A stretch of 64,000 bases of DNA, taken from assembly GCA_003168255.1 (NCBI GenBank), contig PMSU01000022.1:1-64000 (forward strand), given 5' to 3'. A program made the translations under genes and the position numbers. The notes under the pieces are model-generated. The model was not told the origin of the DNA. It saw nothing but the letters and a program-made list of their open reading frames with translations, and ran no database searches. The DNA is from Actinomycetota bacterium (lineage in GTDB: Bacteria; Actinomycetota; Actinomycetes; Streptosporangiales; Streptosporangiaceae). Numbering within the stretch: the first letter of the stretch is position 1; every line of letters starts with the position of its first letter. Below, one piece after another: positions 56,164-64,000 of the stretch.

Positions 56164-57273
56164 TCAGTCTGAGGCGCCCGCCTTGACTGAGTTGTCCCAT
56201 TTCTGCTCGATGCGGCCGAAGTGCCAGATGGACAGGGCGACAACCCAGGTGGCCACGAAGACCCCGACGATGACGAACCCAGCGGTGTTGATGTTGAACT
56301 TCTCCAGCCAGGACCAGCCGGGGCCGCTCAGGTGACCATCCTGCGCGAGCAGTCCGAGCACCTCGACCGCGCCGATGAACACGGCGACGAACACTGACAG
56401 GCCGGTGATCGTCAGGTTGTAGTAGACCTTGCGAACCGGGCGGGAGAACGCCCAGTCGTAGGCGAAGTTCATGAAGCAGCCGTCCGCGGTGTCGAGCAGG
56501 CTCATCCCAGCGGCGAACAGGATCGGCAGCGACAAGATGGCGTAGAACGGCAGGCCGCCGACGACCGCGGTGCCCGCCAGCACCAGCAGCGCCACCTCGG
56601 TAGCGGTGTCGAAGCCCAGGCCGAACAGGAAGCCGATCGGGTACATCTTCCACGGCGCGTCGACCTTGCGGGCGAACCGGCCGAGGATCCGGTTCATCAG
56701 GCCGCGCTTGGCGAGCTGCGCCTCCAGTTGCTCGTCGTCGTACTTGCCCGACCGCATCTCGCGGAACACCTTGACGATGCTGGCCAGGATGACGATGTTC
56801 AGCCCGGCGATCAGGAACAGGAAGCCCCCGGACACCAGGGTGCCGATGATGTTGGTGGTGTATTGCAGGTGCGAGCTGGAATTCTTCACCTGATCGTCGA
56901 GGTCGCGGATGCCGAAGTTCAGCAGGACGGCCAGCACGAACACCACGCTCGAGTGCCCCAGCGAGAAGAAGAACCCCACCGACAGCGGCCGCTTGCCCTC
57001 GCCGACCAGCTTGCGCGTGGTGTTGTCGATCGCCGCGATATGGTCGGCGTCGAACGCATGCCGCATGCCCAGGGTGTAAGCAAGGGCCCCGGTGCCCACG
57101 CCAAAGACCGTCGTCTTGCTGATGTGGTAGTGCCCGCCCAGCGCGGCGGTGAGCATCCCCCAGCCCAGCACGTTGAGGCCGATGATGGTCGCCACCATGC
57201 CTCCGGTCCTGGCCCATTCGCGAGGGGTCAGGCCGTTACGGATCTTTACCAGGCGTGCGCTCACGTCAGCCAT
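56164..57273 (-). CDS. HoxN/NixA family nickel/cobalt permease
   Basis: A 369-residue transporter with the family signature RHAFDADHIAAIDN (residues 71-84; the His/Asp cluster binds Ni or Co) and GFDTATEVALL in a later helix. Eight helices are predicted. It imports nickel or cobalt at high affinity. ggaggt sits seven bases before ATG 57273, which I prefer to 57288. A Nur-like box at 57319-57335 suggests nickel-dependent repression. Confidence 0.93.
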   Translation of the reverse strand: MADVSARLVKIRNGLTPREWARTGGMVATIIGLNVLGWGMLTAALGGHYHISKTTVFGVGTGALAYTLGMRHAFDADHIAAIDNTTRKLVGEGKRPLSVGFFFSLGHSSVVFVLAVLLNFGIRDLDDQVKNSSSHLQYTTNIIGTLVSGGFLFLIAGLNIVILASIVKVFREMRSGKYDDEQLEAQLAKRGLMNRILGRFARKVDAPWKMYPIGFLFGLGFDTATEVALLVLAGTAVVGGLPFYAILSLPILFAAGMSLLDTADGCFMNFAYDWAFSRPVRKVYYNLTITGLSVFVAVFIGAVEVLGLLAQDGHLSGPGWSWLEKFNINTAGFVIVGVFVATWVVALSIWHFGRIEQKWDNSVKAGASD

Positions 57274-57318
57274 CGGCACCTCCGTCAAGGGGCTACGCTG
57301 CGCCGAGTCTAGGGAAAG

Positions 57319-57335
57319 ATGCCAAAGAGTTGCAA
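57319..57335 (-). promoter_or_regulatory. Nur-box-like site
   Basis: On the plus strand ATGCCA-AAGAG-TTGCAA, read on the minus strand TTGCAA-N5-TGGCAT. One half matches the Streptomyces Nur consensus (TTGCAA-N5-TTGCAA) as I recall it; the other matches four of six. It lies 46 bp upstream of the nickel permease start. Confidence 0.45.
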
Positions 57336-57366
57336 TAGCAAGTCTCGGGTAACTGCCCCCATGTGC

Positions 57367-58290
57367 CTACGCCTGCGCGGCTGACCCGAGCCCGTAACTG
57401 CGCCGCGCGGTCGCCGCGAACACCGCCGCCTGCTCCGCCGGGCTCAGGTCATCGGTAAGCGCACGAGCCGCCGTGAGCACGTCCCGGTAGGACGAGGTCA
57501 AGGTGCATGGCGGCCAGTCGGAGCCAAACATAAGACGATTTGTTCCGAACGCGCGGAGCGAGGTGTCGAAGTACTGCCTGACGAGCGGGGCGAGATTGTC
57601 GATACCCGCGGCGGTCCGCTCATCCCGGTCAGTGAAGGCGTCGGACAGGACGCCGGACAGCTTGCATATGGTGTTGGGCAGCGCCGCGAGCTCGCGCAGG
57701 GCGCTCGCCCACGGCCCGGCATCAGGCGGGTCACCGTCCGGGTTGCCCAGGTGGTCGAGCACGAAGGTGAGCCCGGGGAGGGCGGCGGCGGCCATCACCG
57801 CGGCGGGGAGCTGCCGCGGCGTGCACACTATGTCGTAGACGAGGCCGGCCTGCGCCACCGCGGCCAGGCCGCGCAGCACCTCGGGCCGGTGTAGCCAGCT
57901 GTCGTCCTGTTCTACTAGCACCGGGTGGCGGATGCCGACGAGGTAGTCGCCGCCCGGCAGTTCGCGGAGCGCGGCGATCGTGTCCGGGATGTCTGGATCG
58001 GCCAGGTCGACCCAGCCGACGACGCCCGCGATCAGGTTATTTCCGGCGGCCAGGGCAAGCAGTTCGGGGGTTTCGCCCGGCTCGATGACGGTCTGCACCA
58101 AGACGGTAGCGGTGACCCCGGCGGCCACCGCCTCTGGCTCGAGATCGGCCATGGTGAAATTCCTGCGCAGCGGCGCGAGCCCGTCCTGGTCGAGCCAGGG
58201 CTGAGCGCGCACCGATAGATCCCAGACGTGGTGATGCGTGTCGACGATGGGCAGCGTGGCCGATGCGGCTGGCTGGGGTGCCGCGTTCAT
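57367..58290 (-). CDS. amidohydrolase family protein (COG3618)
   Basis: A 307-residue TIM-barrel metal-dependent hydrolase. VDTHHHVWD holds the first metal histidines, GIRHPVL follows, FVLDHLGNP supplies another His, and MFGSDWPPC the catalytic Asp. This set is typical of L-fuconolactonase/2-pyrone-4,6-dicarboxylate lactonase-like enzymes. Its ATG overlaps the rhomboid stop (ATGA) on the same strand. The substrate is unknown. Confidence 0.88.
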   Translation of the reverse strand: MNAAPQPAASATLPIVDTHHHVWDLSVRAQPWLDQDGLAPLRRNFTMADLEPEAVAAGVTATVLVQTVIEPGETPELLALAAGNNLIAGVVGWVDLADPDIPDTIAALRELPGGDYLVGIRHPVLVEQDDSWLHRPEVLRGLAAVAQAGLVYDIVCTPRQLPAAVMAAAALPGLTFVLDHLGNPDGDPPDAGPWASALRELAALPNTICKLSGVLSDAFTDRDERTAAGIDNLAPLVRQYFDTSLRAFGTNRLMFGSDWPPCTLTSSYRDVLTAARALTDDLSPAEQAAVFAATARRSYGLGSAAQA

Positions 58291-59042
58291 AGGCCCAGGT
58301 CGTCGAGTTCCTTATGCAGTGCCGCGCGCGATCCGCCGGAAGTCGTGCCGCCAGGCTTCGTGCCGCCAGGCTTCGTGCCGCCGAGCAGTGCAGGCTCGCC
58401 AGCCGGGGTGCGGCGCCGGCGATCGCGGAACACCCAACCTGCCACGACGCCTCCCACCACGCCGCCGATGTGGTCCTGCCATCCAATGCCGTTCTGCGGC
58501 AGCAGGACAGTGAACTGGTAGGCAAAGCAGAGCGCCATGACCAGACCGACCACCAGGTCGACCGGGTGCCGGTCGAACAGCCCGCGCACGATGATGTAGC
58601 CGAAATAACCAAACACGATGCCGCTCGCGCCAGCCCCGACGCTATGCGTGCTCTCAAAGAGCCAGGCGCCCAGCCCGCTCGTGATTGCCACCACCAGCGT
58701 TACGCCGAGAAACTTCACCACCCCGCGGTAGGCGGCGAGGAACCCGAAGATGAACAGTGGTCCTGAATTGCCCTCGATGTGCGCCCAGCTGAAATGCAGG
58801 AAGGGCGCACTGAAGATGTCCGGCAGGCTGCCCGCATCGTGTGGCCGGATCCCGTACTCGAAGCTGAGCTGGTAGTGATCGGCCCAGTTGGCGATCTGCA
58901 CTATCCAGAGGATCGCGAGGAAAGCGACCATGACGAACAGTGCCTTCTGCGCCTCGGCGAGCACCGTCTCCGCGTCACCCGTACCGATTTGCCACGAGCT
59001 TCGCGGCTTGCGCTGCCTGCTGACTTCGCCCCGGTCAGTCAC
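58287..59042 (-). CDS. rhomboid family intramembrane serine protease
   Basis: A 251-residue protein with six predicted helices. The catalytic serine lies in GAGASGIVFGYFGY and the histidine in WQDHIGGVVGGVV. The luminal loop 1 contains FLHFSWAHIEGNSGPLFIFG, where the usual HxxxN is present as HIEGN. A C-terminal repeat (GGTKPGGTKPGG) comes from duplicated DNA (58352-58385). Start at GTG 59042 (gggga upstream) is preferred to the 59144 ATG. Confidence 0.87.
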   Translation of the reverse strand: MTDRGEVSRQRKPRSSWQIGTGDAETVLAEAQKALFVMVAFLAILWIVQIANWADHYQLSFEYGIRPHDAGSLPDIFSAPFLHFSWAHIEGNSGPLFIFGFLAAYRGVVKFLGVTLVVAITSGLGAWLFESTHSVGAGASGIVFGYFGYIIVRGLFDRHPVDLVVGLVMALCFAYQFTVLLPQNGIGWQDHIGGVVGGVVAGWVFRDRRRRTPAGEPALLGGTKPGGTKPGGTTSGGSRAALHKELDDLGL

Positions 59043-59457
59043 GATCCGTTTCCCCGCTGCCCGCGTTGTTCGCCATGATGGCAAGTTAGCCCCGCGGCTG
59101 CCGCTCCGGTAGTCGCCACGGCGAAACCTTTCCATCCCAACCATAAGCAGTGATCACAGCATCTCTGGTCCCCGCATCTGGCAATTGTCACGCTACGTAC
59201 AGCCAAAGTGTGATCACGGTTACTGCAATATCCAACAACCGACACAACTTTTTCTGCCGAACCGGTTGCGGACCCCTCCCGCGCTTCTGGCAAGGTAAGT
59301 CGCCAATGGTACTCGGCCCGCCCGCAGGCGGGTGCCCCGTGTGATCCCTGGACGTGAAGCACGGGGCCGGGAGCCACTTGACGTGCTGCCATGAACCGCA
59401 GCCTGTCAGGACGCGGGGCATTCGCCACCGCGCGGATGGCCGTCGGAGAGGACTGCT
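59043..59457. promoter_or_regulatory. upstream region of first transglycosylase gene
   Basis: 415 bp of divergent gap, AT-richer than genes. AAGTGTGATCACGGTTACTG (about 59205-59224) combines a TGTGATCA dyad with a GTTAC word. ggttactgc also appears before the second transglycosylase (60588). MtrA-type repeats (GTTAC/GTAAC) are possible, as this regulator controls cell-wall hydrolases in actinobacteria, but this is unproven. Confidence 0.4.
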
Positions 59458-60135
59458 TTGGCACGACACCGGACGCGGGGCCCGGGGAGTAGGCGCGCGC
59501 CCCGCAAGACCGGGGTCGTTGTCCCGTTGACGGCTGCCGTGACAGCCGTTGTCGCCGTTGTCGTCGCCGCCGTGTACCTGATCGGAGTGCGTCCGGGTTC
59601 CAACGACGCCATGGGCGCGGTAGCCGCCGTAGTGGCGGTCCCGACCAGCCACACCGTGGTCATGCTGGAGGAGCAGCGCCAGCAGCTGATCGCCATGAGC
59701 GCCGCGTCCAGGACGCTCAGCCTGGTGAGCCAGCCGAAGCTGGCATCCCGCCAGCCAACATCCTCGCCGTCTAGTAGTAGTAACGGCGGCGTCGGCTCCG
59801 CGACGACCGGGCCTCCCGGTGCACCACCCGATCCGGGCAGCGCGCAGTCGATCGCGTGGAACATGATGTCGCAGTTCGGCTGGAGCCCGCAGACCTACTT
59901 CAGCTGCCTGAACAACATCTGGACCCGAGAGAGCGGATGGGTCTACACCGCCGAGAACCCCAGCGGGGCCTACGGCATCCCGCAGGCACTGCCCGGTTCG
60001 AAGATGGCGAGCGCCGGATCTGACTGGATGACCAACCCGGCAACCCAGATCAAATGGGGTCTGGGGTATATCAAGGCCGTCTATGGGGATCCGTGTAGCG
60101 CCTGGGCGTTCTGGCAGGGGCACGACTACTACTAA
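59458..60135 (+). CDS. secreted SLT-type lytic transglycosylase
   Basis: A 225-residue exported protein. A basic N-terminus and single membrane/signal helix (VVVPLTAAVTAVVAVVVAAV) precede a Ser/Pro-rich linker. The C-terminal domain (about 130-225) has the SLT-like pattern NNIWTRESGWVYTAENPSGA, YGIPQALPGSKMASAG and WGLGYIKAVYG; the Glu in TRESGW is the expected catalytic acid. It is related to the protein at 60718 (same domain). The start is TTG 59458, with ggagagg upstream. It probably cleaves peptidoglycan during growth. Confidence 0.82.
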   Translation: MARHRTRGPGSRRAPRKTGVVVPLTAAVTAVVAVVVAAVYLIGVRPGSNDAMGAVAAVVAVPTSHTVVMLEEQRQQLIAMSAASRTLSLVSQPKLASRQPTSSPSSSSNGGVGSATTGPPGAPPDPGSAQSIAWNMMSQFGWSPQTYFSCLNNIWTRESGWVYTAENPSGAYGIPQALPGSKMASAGSDWMTNPATQIKWGLGYIKAVYGDPCSAWAFWQGHDYY

Positions 60136-60717
60136 TCCCCGCTCTCGCGCGGTGAAATCGGGCTGCCCGTCGGCATGTGTGAGGGGTCGCATTGTACCCA
60201 ATTTGATCACACAAAGTAGCAAAAGCGTTACTCGGCGGAGCGGACGGAAAGGTGTAATCGTCCTCACTGGGACGACTAAAACCCCTGCTTGGATCACGAA
60301 ATGATAAACTTTAACGCCCTCCGACGGATAGCAAAGTGTCGCTCCTAGGTAAAAATTGATACACGCAGAGTAAGTCGGCACGTTCAATCTGGTCACATTG
60401 TGACGTGGGTCATACAATTAATTTAAGCGTGTACGTTTACATGAAACCCGCAGGTCAGCGGTTGGATTACGAATAGTTCCCGGCCGCCTTGGCCGATTTA
60501 TGTGATGTATGACACACTGATTTATGTGCACATGACCGCAGTTGATTAGGCAGGGTGGGTGGCCGACAGCACTCAGCGTGCGCGACGGTTACTGCTTAGT
60601 GACCCGCCGCCATGACCCGCGGCACGTCCGCACGCCACCGCCTGGCTCGCTAACCGAGCCGGGCGGTGTCACGGGTGAAGGCCAATCGCGCGCTATGCGC
60701 ATGACCGAAGGCAGATT
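60136..60717. promoter_or_regulatory. 582-bp regulatory region between the transglycosylases
   Basis: The left two thirds are unusually AT-rich for the window. It contains a perfect dyad GTCACA-T-TGTGAC (60392-60404), a CRP-like TGTGATGTATGACACA (about 60500-60515), a TTTGATCACACAAA-type dyad (about 60203) and two GTTAC words. At 60636-60668 a strong hairpin precedes the second gene. No protein-coding gene is supported. The size and content suggest signal-controlled transcription of the cell-wall enzyme. Confidence 0.5.
60636..60668 (+). promoter_or_regulatory. leader hairpin before second transglycosylase
   Basis: CACCGCC (60636-60642), a T opposite G, then GGCTCG pairs with CGAGCC and GGCGGTG (to 60668) around CTAAC: a 14-position stem with one wobble. 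It sits 50 bp before TTG 60718. I compared it with the actinobacterial ydaO layout and could not match it. Confidence 0.5.
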
Positions 60718-61449
60718 TTGCTCCGCCATCGGATTCACCGGAAACCCTCGAAACTCACAATCGCGATTACCGCTGGCTGTATCGGCATCGCCGCGGCGGC
60801 TTCTTCCGTCGCAGCCGTGGCGTGGCCAACCGGTTCCCCGGCGAGCGCAGCTACCACTGCGAAATATGTTCCCGGCGCCAGCCGTGGTGCGGACTCTGTG
60901 AATGCGGCCCGCTCCAACGAGCAGTTGCAATCGGTCAAGACCGAAGCGGCCCGGCGAGCCCAATTGGTATCGGCGGCTAAGGCAGAGCATGCTGCCGCCG
61001 CACGCAAGGCGGCGAGGAAAGCGGCGGCGGCTAGGGCCGCGGCCCATCAGGCGGCCTTGCTAGCCGCCCAGCAGCAAGCCGCTCGGCAGCCGAAGGCGTC
61101 ACCAGCACCAGCACCAGCACCAGCGGCTCCGGCCGCGCCCGCTCGGCCATCGGGCTCGGCCCAGCAGATCGCAATATCAATGCTGGGCAGCTATGGCTGG
61201 TCCTCGAGCCAGTTCTCGTGCCTCGACCCACTGTGGACGCGCGAAAGCGGCTGGAACGTCTCCGCCTCTAACCCGGACGGTGCGTACGGCATCCCCCAGG
61301 CATATCCCGGGTCGAAGATGGCGAGCGCGGGTCCTGACTGGGAGACGGACGCGGCGACTCAGATCCGCTGGGGTCTCGGATACATCAGGGACCTATACGG
61401 CTCGCCGTGCGGAGCATGGTCGCACGAGGAAGCCACCGGCTGGTACTAA
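60718..61449 (+). CDS. secreted SLT-type lytic transglycosylase with coiled linker
   Basis: A 243-residue paralogue of the preceding enzyme. A signal peptide (ITAGCIGIAAAASSVAAVAW, AxA sites) is followed by an Ala/Lys/Gln-rich helical linker (RKAARKAAAARAAAHQAALL) and a proline linker. The catalytic domain has DPLWTRESGWNVSASNPDGA, YGIPQAYPGSKMASAG and WGLGYIRDLYG. It ends in GWY. The start is TTG 60718. A terminator follows immediately. Confidence 0.85.
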   Translation: MLRHRIHRKPSKLTIAITAGCIGIAAAASSVAAVAWPTGSPASAATTAKYVPGASRGADSVNAARSNEQLQSVKTEAARRAQLVSAAKAEHAAAARKAARKAAAARAAAHQAALLAAQQQAARQPKASPAPAPAPAAPAAPARPSGSAQQIAISMLGSYGWSSSQFSCLDPLWTRESGWNVSASNPDGAYGIPQAYPGSKMASAGPDWETDAATQIRWGLGYIRDLYGSPCGAWSHEEATGWY

Positions 61450-61469
61450 CCGTCGGATGGATCCGTAAC

Positions 61470-61511
61470 GTGACGGGGCGGCCCTCTTGGCAGGGCCGCC
61501 CCCCCCGTCAC
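61470..61511 (+). terminator. terminator after transglycosylase gene
   Basis: GTGACGGGGCGGCCCT (61470-61485) pairs with AGGGCCGCC...CGTCAC (61492-61511) with a C-run bulge. The six-base loop is CTTGGC. It lies 20 bp after the stop codon. Confidence 0.75.
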
Positions 61512-61523
61512 CCCCCTCCCTCG

Positions 61524-61568
61524 CGTCCCCTCACGTCCCCCTCACGTCCCCCTCACGTCCCCCTCACG
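61524..61568. repeat. 11-bp tandem repeat CGTCCCCCTCA
   Basis: Four copies (the first one base shorter) follow the terminator and precede the palindromic element copy B. It is non-coding. Confidence 0.8.
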
Positions 61569-61589
61569 CCGCCGTCCCGTGGGCTAGTC

Positions 61590-61645
61590 CTTGATCGATG
61601 TGGCAGGGCCTACCACCGGTGGGGGGTAACTCCACATCGATCAAG
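61590..61645 (+). ncRNA. structured palindromic element, copy B
   Basis: CTTGATCGATGTGG (61590-61603) is perfectly complementary to CCACATCGATCAAG (61632-61645), 14 bp, enclosing a 28-base core CAGGGCCTACCACC...GTGGGGGGTAACT. The core contains the self-complementary ACCACCGGTGG. It is related to copy A (22922-22973). It lies between convergent genes. RNA is the recorded type, but a DNA-level repeat cannot be excluded. Confidence 0.55.
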
Positions 61646-61702
61646 AGGCATGAGGGGTGCGGTCCGCTGAAGGGGCGCTTATGCCGCCAGCAGGCGACAG
61701 GT

Positions 61703-63691
61703 CTACGTGAGTGGCTGGAAGGTGCGGATGGCTTCGCTGAGTATCTGCGCAGTGGGCGGCCAGGATGCGATCGGCGCCGACGCGTAGACCGCATATGACT
61801 GCGACCCGCCGCTAGTGGACAGGTCGAGGAGGTAATCCTCGGCGACCACGCGACCCACCCCCGCCTCCAGCCAGCTGAAACTCCACACCGCCCCGGTTGA
61901 GCCGAGCACCTCGACCGGCCTGATAGAGATAGGCCGGTATCCGGGGAACTTGCCTTGCCTGCGCGTCCGCGCTTCCAGCCAGCGTGCCTCGGTCATCGGG
62001 CCAGGGAAGGTGTGCGGGGTCAGGTCGACCTCCATGAACCCGGCCCCTGCCGGGGCCCGCAGATACGTGACCAGGCCCTTCCTGCTCGCGTCCCAGCCGC
62101 GGGGCACCGCCAGCCGGAACCCCGCGGCCGTCCCCGCGCTCGCCGCAGGCAGCGAGTACCAGTCGTACCCGGCCGGCCGGGCAGTCGCAGTCGCCGGTGC
62201 ATTGCCGGGACTGGACGTGTTGGCGGCCGACGAGGTGGCGTGACTTGTGTCCCGGCGGACCTGGCCGCCGGCGGTCGGCGATGAGCGCGTGGCATGCGCA
62301 ACCGCGAAGCCGCCGATGACGCCCGCCGCGACAATCGCCACGGTCGCGCATGCCGCGAGCGCCGCGCGCCCGCCGTGCCTGGACGAGCGGACGGTACTGG
62401 CGTGGCTGGGGCCACTCGTGCCGTGCCCGGCTTGGCCCGCGCCCAGCGGCGGCAGGTAAGGCGGGGCTTCGCTCACGGGGGCGCTGTACATGGTTCCGCC
62501 CGGCGTTGCGTAGGGTGACGCCGACTCGCCCGCGGCGGACGGATAGGACGTTGTGGCCTCGCCCATCGGCCACGAGCCGCCGGAAGGTCCGAGCTGCTGG
62601 CCCCATGCCGTGGGTGAAGGCATGTCGCAGGACGCCGGGACCCCGAAAGCCGGCGGCTGCTGCGGCGGCGCCGCACCGGAGAAGGCAGCCGAGACAGGGA
62701 ATTCGCCGGCCCCGGCAGGCAGGCTGCCCAGCCAGTTCTCACCGGGCCATCTGCCGCCCGTCGCACCGTCACCAGACCATCCGCCGCCAGGAACACCGCC
62801 GCCAGGCCGTGCCGTGCCAGTGGGCTCCAAACAGCCGCCAGGCCAGTCGCCTGCCCACGGCCCGCCACCGAGCGCACCGGAAAGCAGCAGGGCAGCCCTG
62901 GCCGCATCTGGCCGGGCCGCCGGATCCCTGCACATCAGCGCGGCGATCACCGGCCCGAGCTGGCCAGCGGACGACGCGACAGGCACGTCCTCATGCAGCA
63001 CCGCGTTCATGGTCGTGAGCGCGCCGCCGCGCTCCTGGTAAGGACCGCGGCCCTGTACCGCCGCGTACAAAGTGGCGCCAAGTGACCACAGGTCCGACGA
63101 CGGGGTCGCGGGCTCGCCGCGGATCCGCTCCGGCGAGGTGAACGCCGGCGTGCCCATGACCATGCCGGTCTGGGTCAGCTGCGCGTCGCCCTCGAAGGTG
63201 GCGATGCCAAAGTCAGTAAGCACAGCACGGCCGTCGGGAGCAAGCAGCACGTTGCTGGGCTTCACGTCCCTGTGCAGGACACCGGCGCAGTGCGCGGTGG
63301 CAAGGGCGCTGACCAGTTGCTGCCCGATGTCGGCAGCACGGGCCGGGGGAAGCGGGCCGTCCTCGGCGAGGACCTGCTCCAGGGAGCGCGCCTGAACCAG
63401 CTCCATGACGATCCAGGGCCGGCCGTCCTCCTCCACCACGTCGAAGACGGCGACGACTCCGGGGTGGTTGAGCCTGGCGGCTGTCTTGGCCTCGCGCAGG
63501 GTCCGCTCGTAGGCAGAGCTTCTCTCGGCGTCGCTGAGCGCCGGGCGAATCATCACTTCCTTCACCGCGACGTCGCGGTCGAGAAGCTCGTCACGTGCAC
63601 GCCAGACGGTGCCCATCGCGCCGTGGCCGATCGGATCCTGGAGACGGTAGCGGCCGCCGACAACGCGCCCCGCCCAGGTCAAAGCGTGCAT
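61703..63691 (-). CDS. transmembrane serine/threonine protein kinase
   Basis: A 662-residue Hanks-type kinase. The Gly loop is IGHGAMGTVW, the catalytic Lys is residue 44 (VAVKEV), the catalytic loop is HRDVKPSNVLL, and DFG and the APE-like SPERIRG are present. A Gly/Pro/Ser-rich linker (about 265-450) leads to one membrane helix (LAACATVAIVAAGVIGGFAV) and an extracellular domain of about 160 residues without PASTA repeats, ending SYAVYASAPIASWPPTAQ. The start is ATG 63691; the frame extends to 63799 through CCACCGG repeats. Its targets are unknown. Confidence 0.93.
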   Translation of the reverse strand: MHALTWAGRVVGGRYRLQDPIGHGAMGTVWRARDELLDRDVAVKEVMIRPALSDAERSSAYERTLREAKTAARLNHPGVVAVFDVVEEDGRPWIVMELVQARSLEQVLAEDGPLPPARAADIGQQLVSALATAHCAGVLHRDVKPSNVLLAPDGRAVLTDFGIATFEGDAQLTQTGMVMGTPAFTSPERIRGEPATPSSDLWSLGATLYAAVQGRGPYQERGGALTTMNAVLHEDVPVASSAGQLGPVIAALMCRDPAARPDAARAALLLSGALGGGPWAGDWPGGCLEPTGTARPGGGVPGGGWSGDGATGGRWPGENWLGSLPAGAGEFPVSAAFSGAAPPQQPPAFGVPASCDMPSPTAWGQQLGPSGGSWPMGEATTSYPSAAGESASPYATPGGTMYSAPVSEAPPYLPPLGAGQAGHGTSGPSHASTVRSSRHGGRAALAACATVAIVAAGVIGGFAVAHATRSSPTAGGQVRRDTSHATSSAANTSSPGNAPATATARPAGYDWYSLPAASAGTAAGFRLAVPRGWDASRKGLVTYLRAPAGAGFMEVDLTPHTFPGPMTEARWLEARTRRQGKFPGYRPISIRPVEVLGSTGAVWSFSWLEAGVGRVVAEDYLLDLSTSGGSQSYAVYASAPIASWPPTAQILSEAIRTFQPLT

Positions 63692-63760
63692 AGGCGGACG
63701 ATACACGGAGTTAGCTACAAGATTGCTGTGAAGTAGGTGAGAATCTACCGGCCCGCTTTG

Positions 63761-63802
63761 CCACCGGCCACCGGCCACCGGCCACCGGCCACCGGCCACC
63801 GG
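63761..63802. repeat. six tandem CCACCGG repeats
   Basis: A perfect 7-bp repeat, six copies, upstream of the kinase gene. Because 7 is not a multiple of 3, copy-number change here would shift any reading frame, so it is unlikely to be translated. It may affect the promoter. Confidence 0.85.
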
Positions 63803-63822
63803 TCACGAGCGGTCCCCCGGCG

Positions 63823-64000
63823 TCAGCCAGGGCGTGTCATCCGCAGCACGTCGAGGGCCTGGTCGAGCTGCTCCTGCGTGATGTCGCCGCGCGCGACGTG
63901 GCCGAGCGCGATCACGACGTCCCTGACCGTCTTGCCGGTGCGCAGCGCCTCATGGGCCACCTCCGCCGCCGCCTCGTAGCCGAGGTAGCGATTGAGCGCG
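63823..64000 (-). CDS. 3' end of class II fumarase/aspartase-type lyase
   Basis: The window edge cuts this gene. The visible 58 residues read [20 protein letters not shown], then [20 protein letters not shown] and [17 protein letters not shown], the C-terminal region of the fumarase/aspartate ammonia-lyase superfamily (family pattern: IGYE..A..A.EAL.TG.TVR). The [10 protein letters not shown] end fits aspartase or fumarase C type; I cannot separate the two without the signature loop. Confidence 0.75.
   Translation of the reverse strand, partial: ALNRYLGYEAAAEVAHEALRTGKTVRDVVIALGHVARGDITQEQLDQALDVLRMTRPG

Noticed and set aside
60540..60717. ydaO (c-di-AMP) riboswitch before the second transglycosylase
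   Set aside because: This class often precedes cell-wall hydrolases, but I could not find the conserved core words (GAAUCC-like and GGGGGAACC-like segments) in the right order.

Overview
The window is about 70% GC, carries dense back-to-back genes with many GTG/TTG starts, and has families restricted to or typical of Actinobacteria: an acyl-CoA carboxylase epsilon subunit, DUF397 with its XRE partner, RskA-type anti-sigma factor, a rifampin phosphotransferase with a rifamycin-associated element, and SLT-type lytic transglycosylases. It is most likely a filamentous actinomycete, perhaps Streptosporangiales; that placement is inference. No rRNA, tRNA or CRISPR array was seen by eye.

Layout. 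0-16.3 kb: small membrane proteins; an HxlR regulator divergent from a DHA2 transporter plus MBL-fold hydrolase, with a symmetric operator pair between them; an ECF sigma gene behind a two-hairpin leader; a SigK/RskA-like sigma/anti-sigma pair; a 50-residue cupredoxin remnant; an SDR-TetR pair; a Cas4/RecB-like protein lacking the usual lysine; the acyl-CoA carboxylase alpha chain; and a second HxlR-transporter divergon. 16.3-39 kb: a metabolic core. An operon of carboxylase beta chain, NYN-domain RNase and carboxylase epsilon chain faces ppc; then come birA, a PH-domain membrane protein, leucine/acyl-CoA catabolism (enoyl-CoA hydratase, HMG-CoA lyase, a second carboxyltransferase), a two-component system, GtrA, an NCS1 permease, purK, purE and an acyl-CoA dehydrogenase. 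From memory, the order accE-accD-birA-PH protein-GtrA-purK-purE-fadE25 is conserved in mycobacteria; here it is interrupted by insertions.

39-46.8 kb: an accessory region. It holds a Nudix-XRE pair, a roughly 50% GC two-gene cassette (PD-(D/E)XK-like nuclease plus a 492-residue unknown partner), a WhiJ-like trio (HATPase, XRE, DUF397), and a row of gene fragments (excisionase, integrase 5' end fused to an SDR 3' half, SigJ-type sigma tail). It ends at the rph resistance gene with its inducible promoter. The nuclease cassette is my best candidate for an undescribed system.

46.8-64 kb: small hypothetical proteins, an L,D-transpeptidase lipoprotein, a class C-type serine hydrolase, a secreted repeat protein, a nickel/cobalt permease with a Nur-like box, an amidohydrolase-rhomboid pair, two paralogous secreted transglycosylases with long AT-richer upstream regions, a Ser/Thr kinase, and the 3' end of a fumarase/aspartase-type lyase.

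A structured palindromic element occurs twice (22.9 and 61.6 kb). Its 28-nt core is conserved, and its stems differ by compensatory changes. In-frame tandem repeats have expanded in several unrelated genes.
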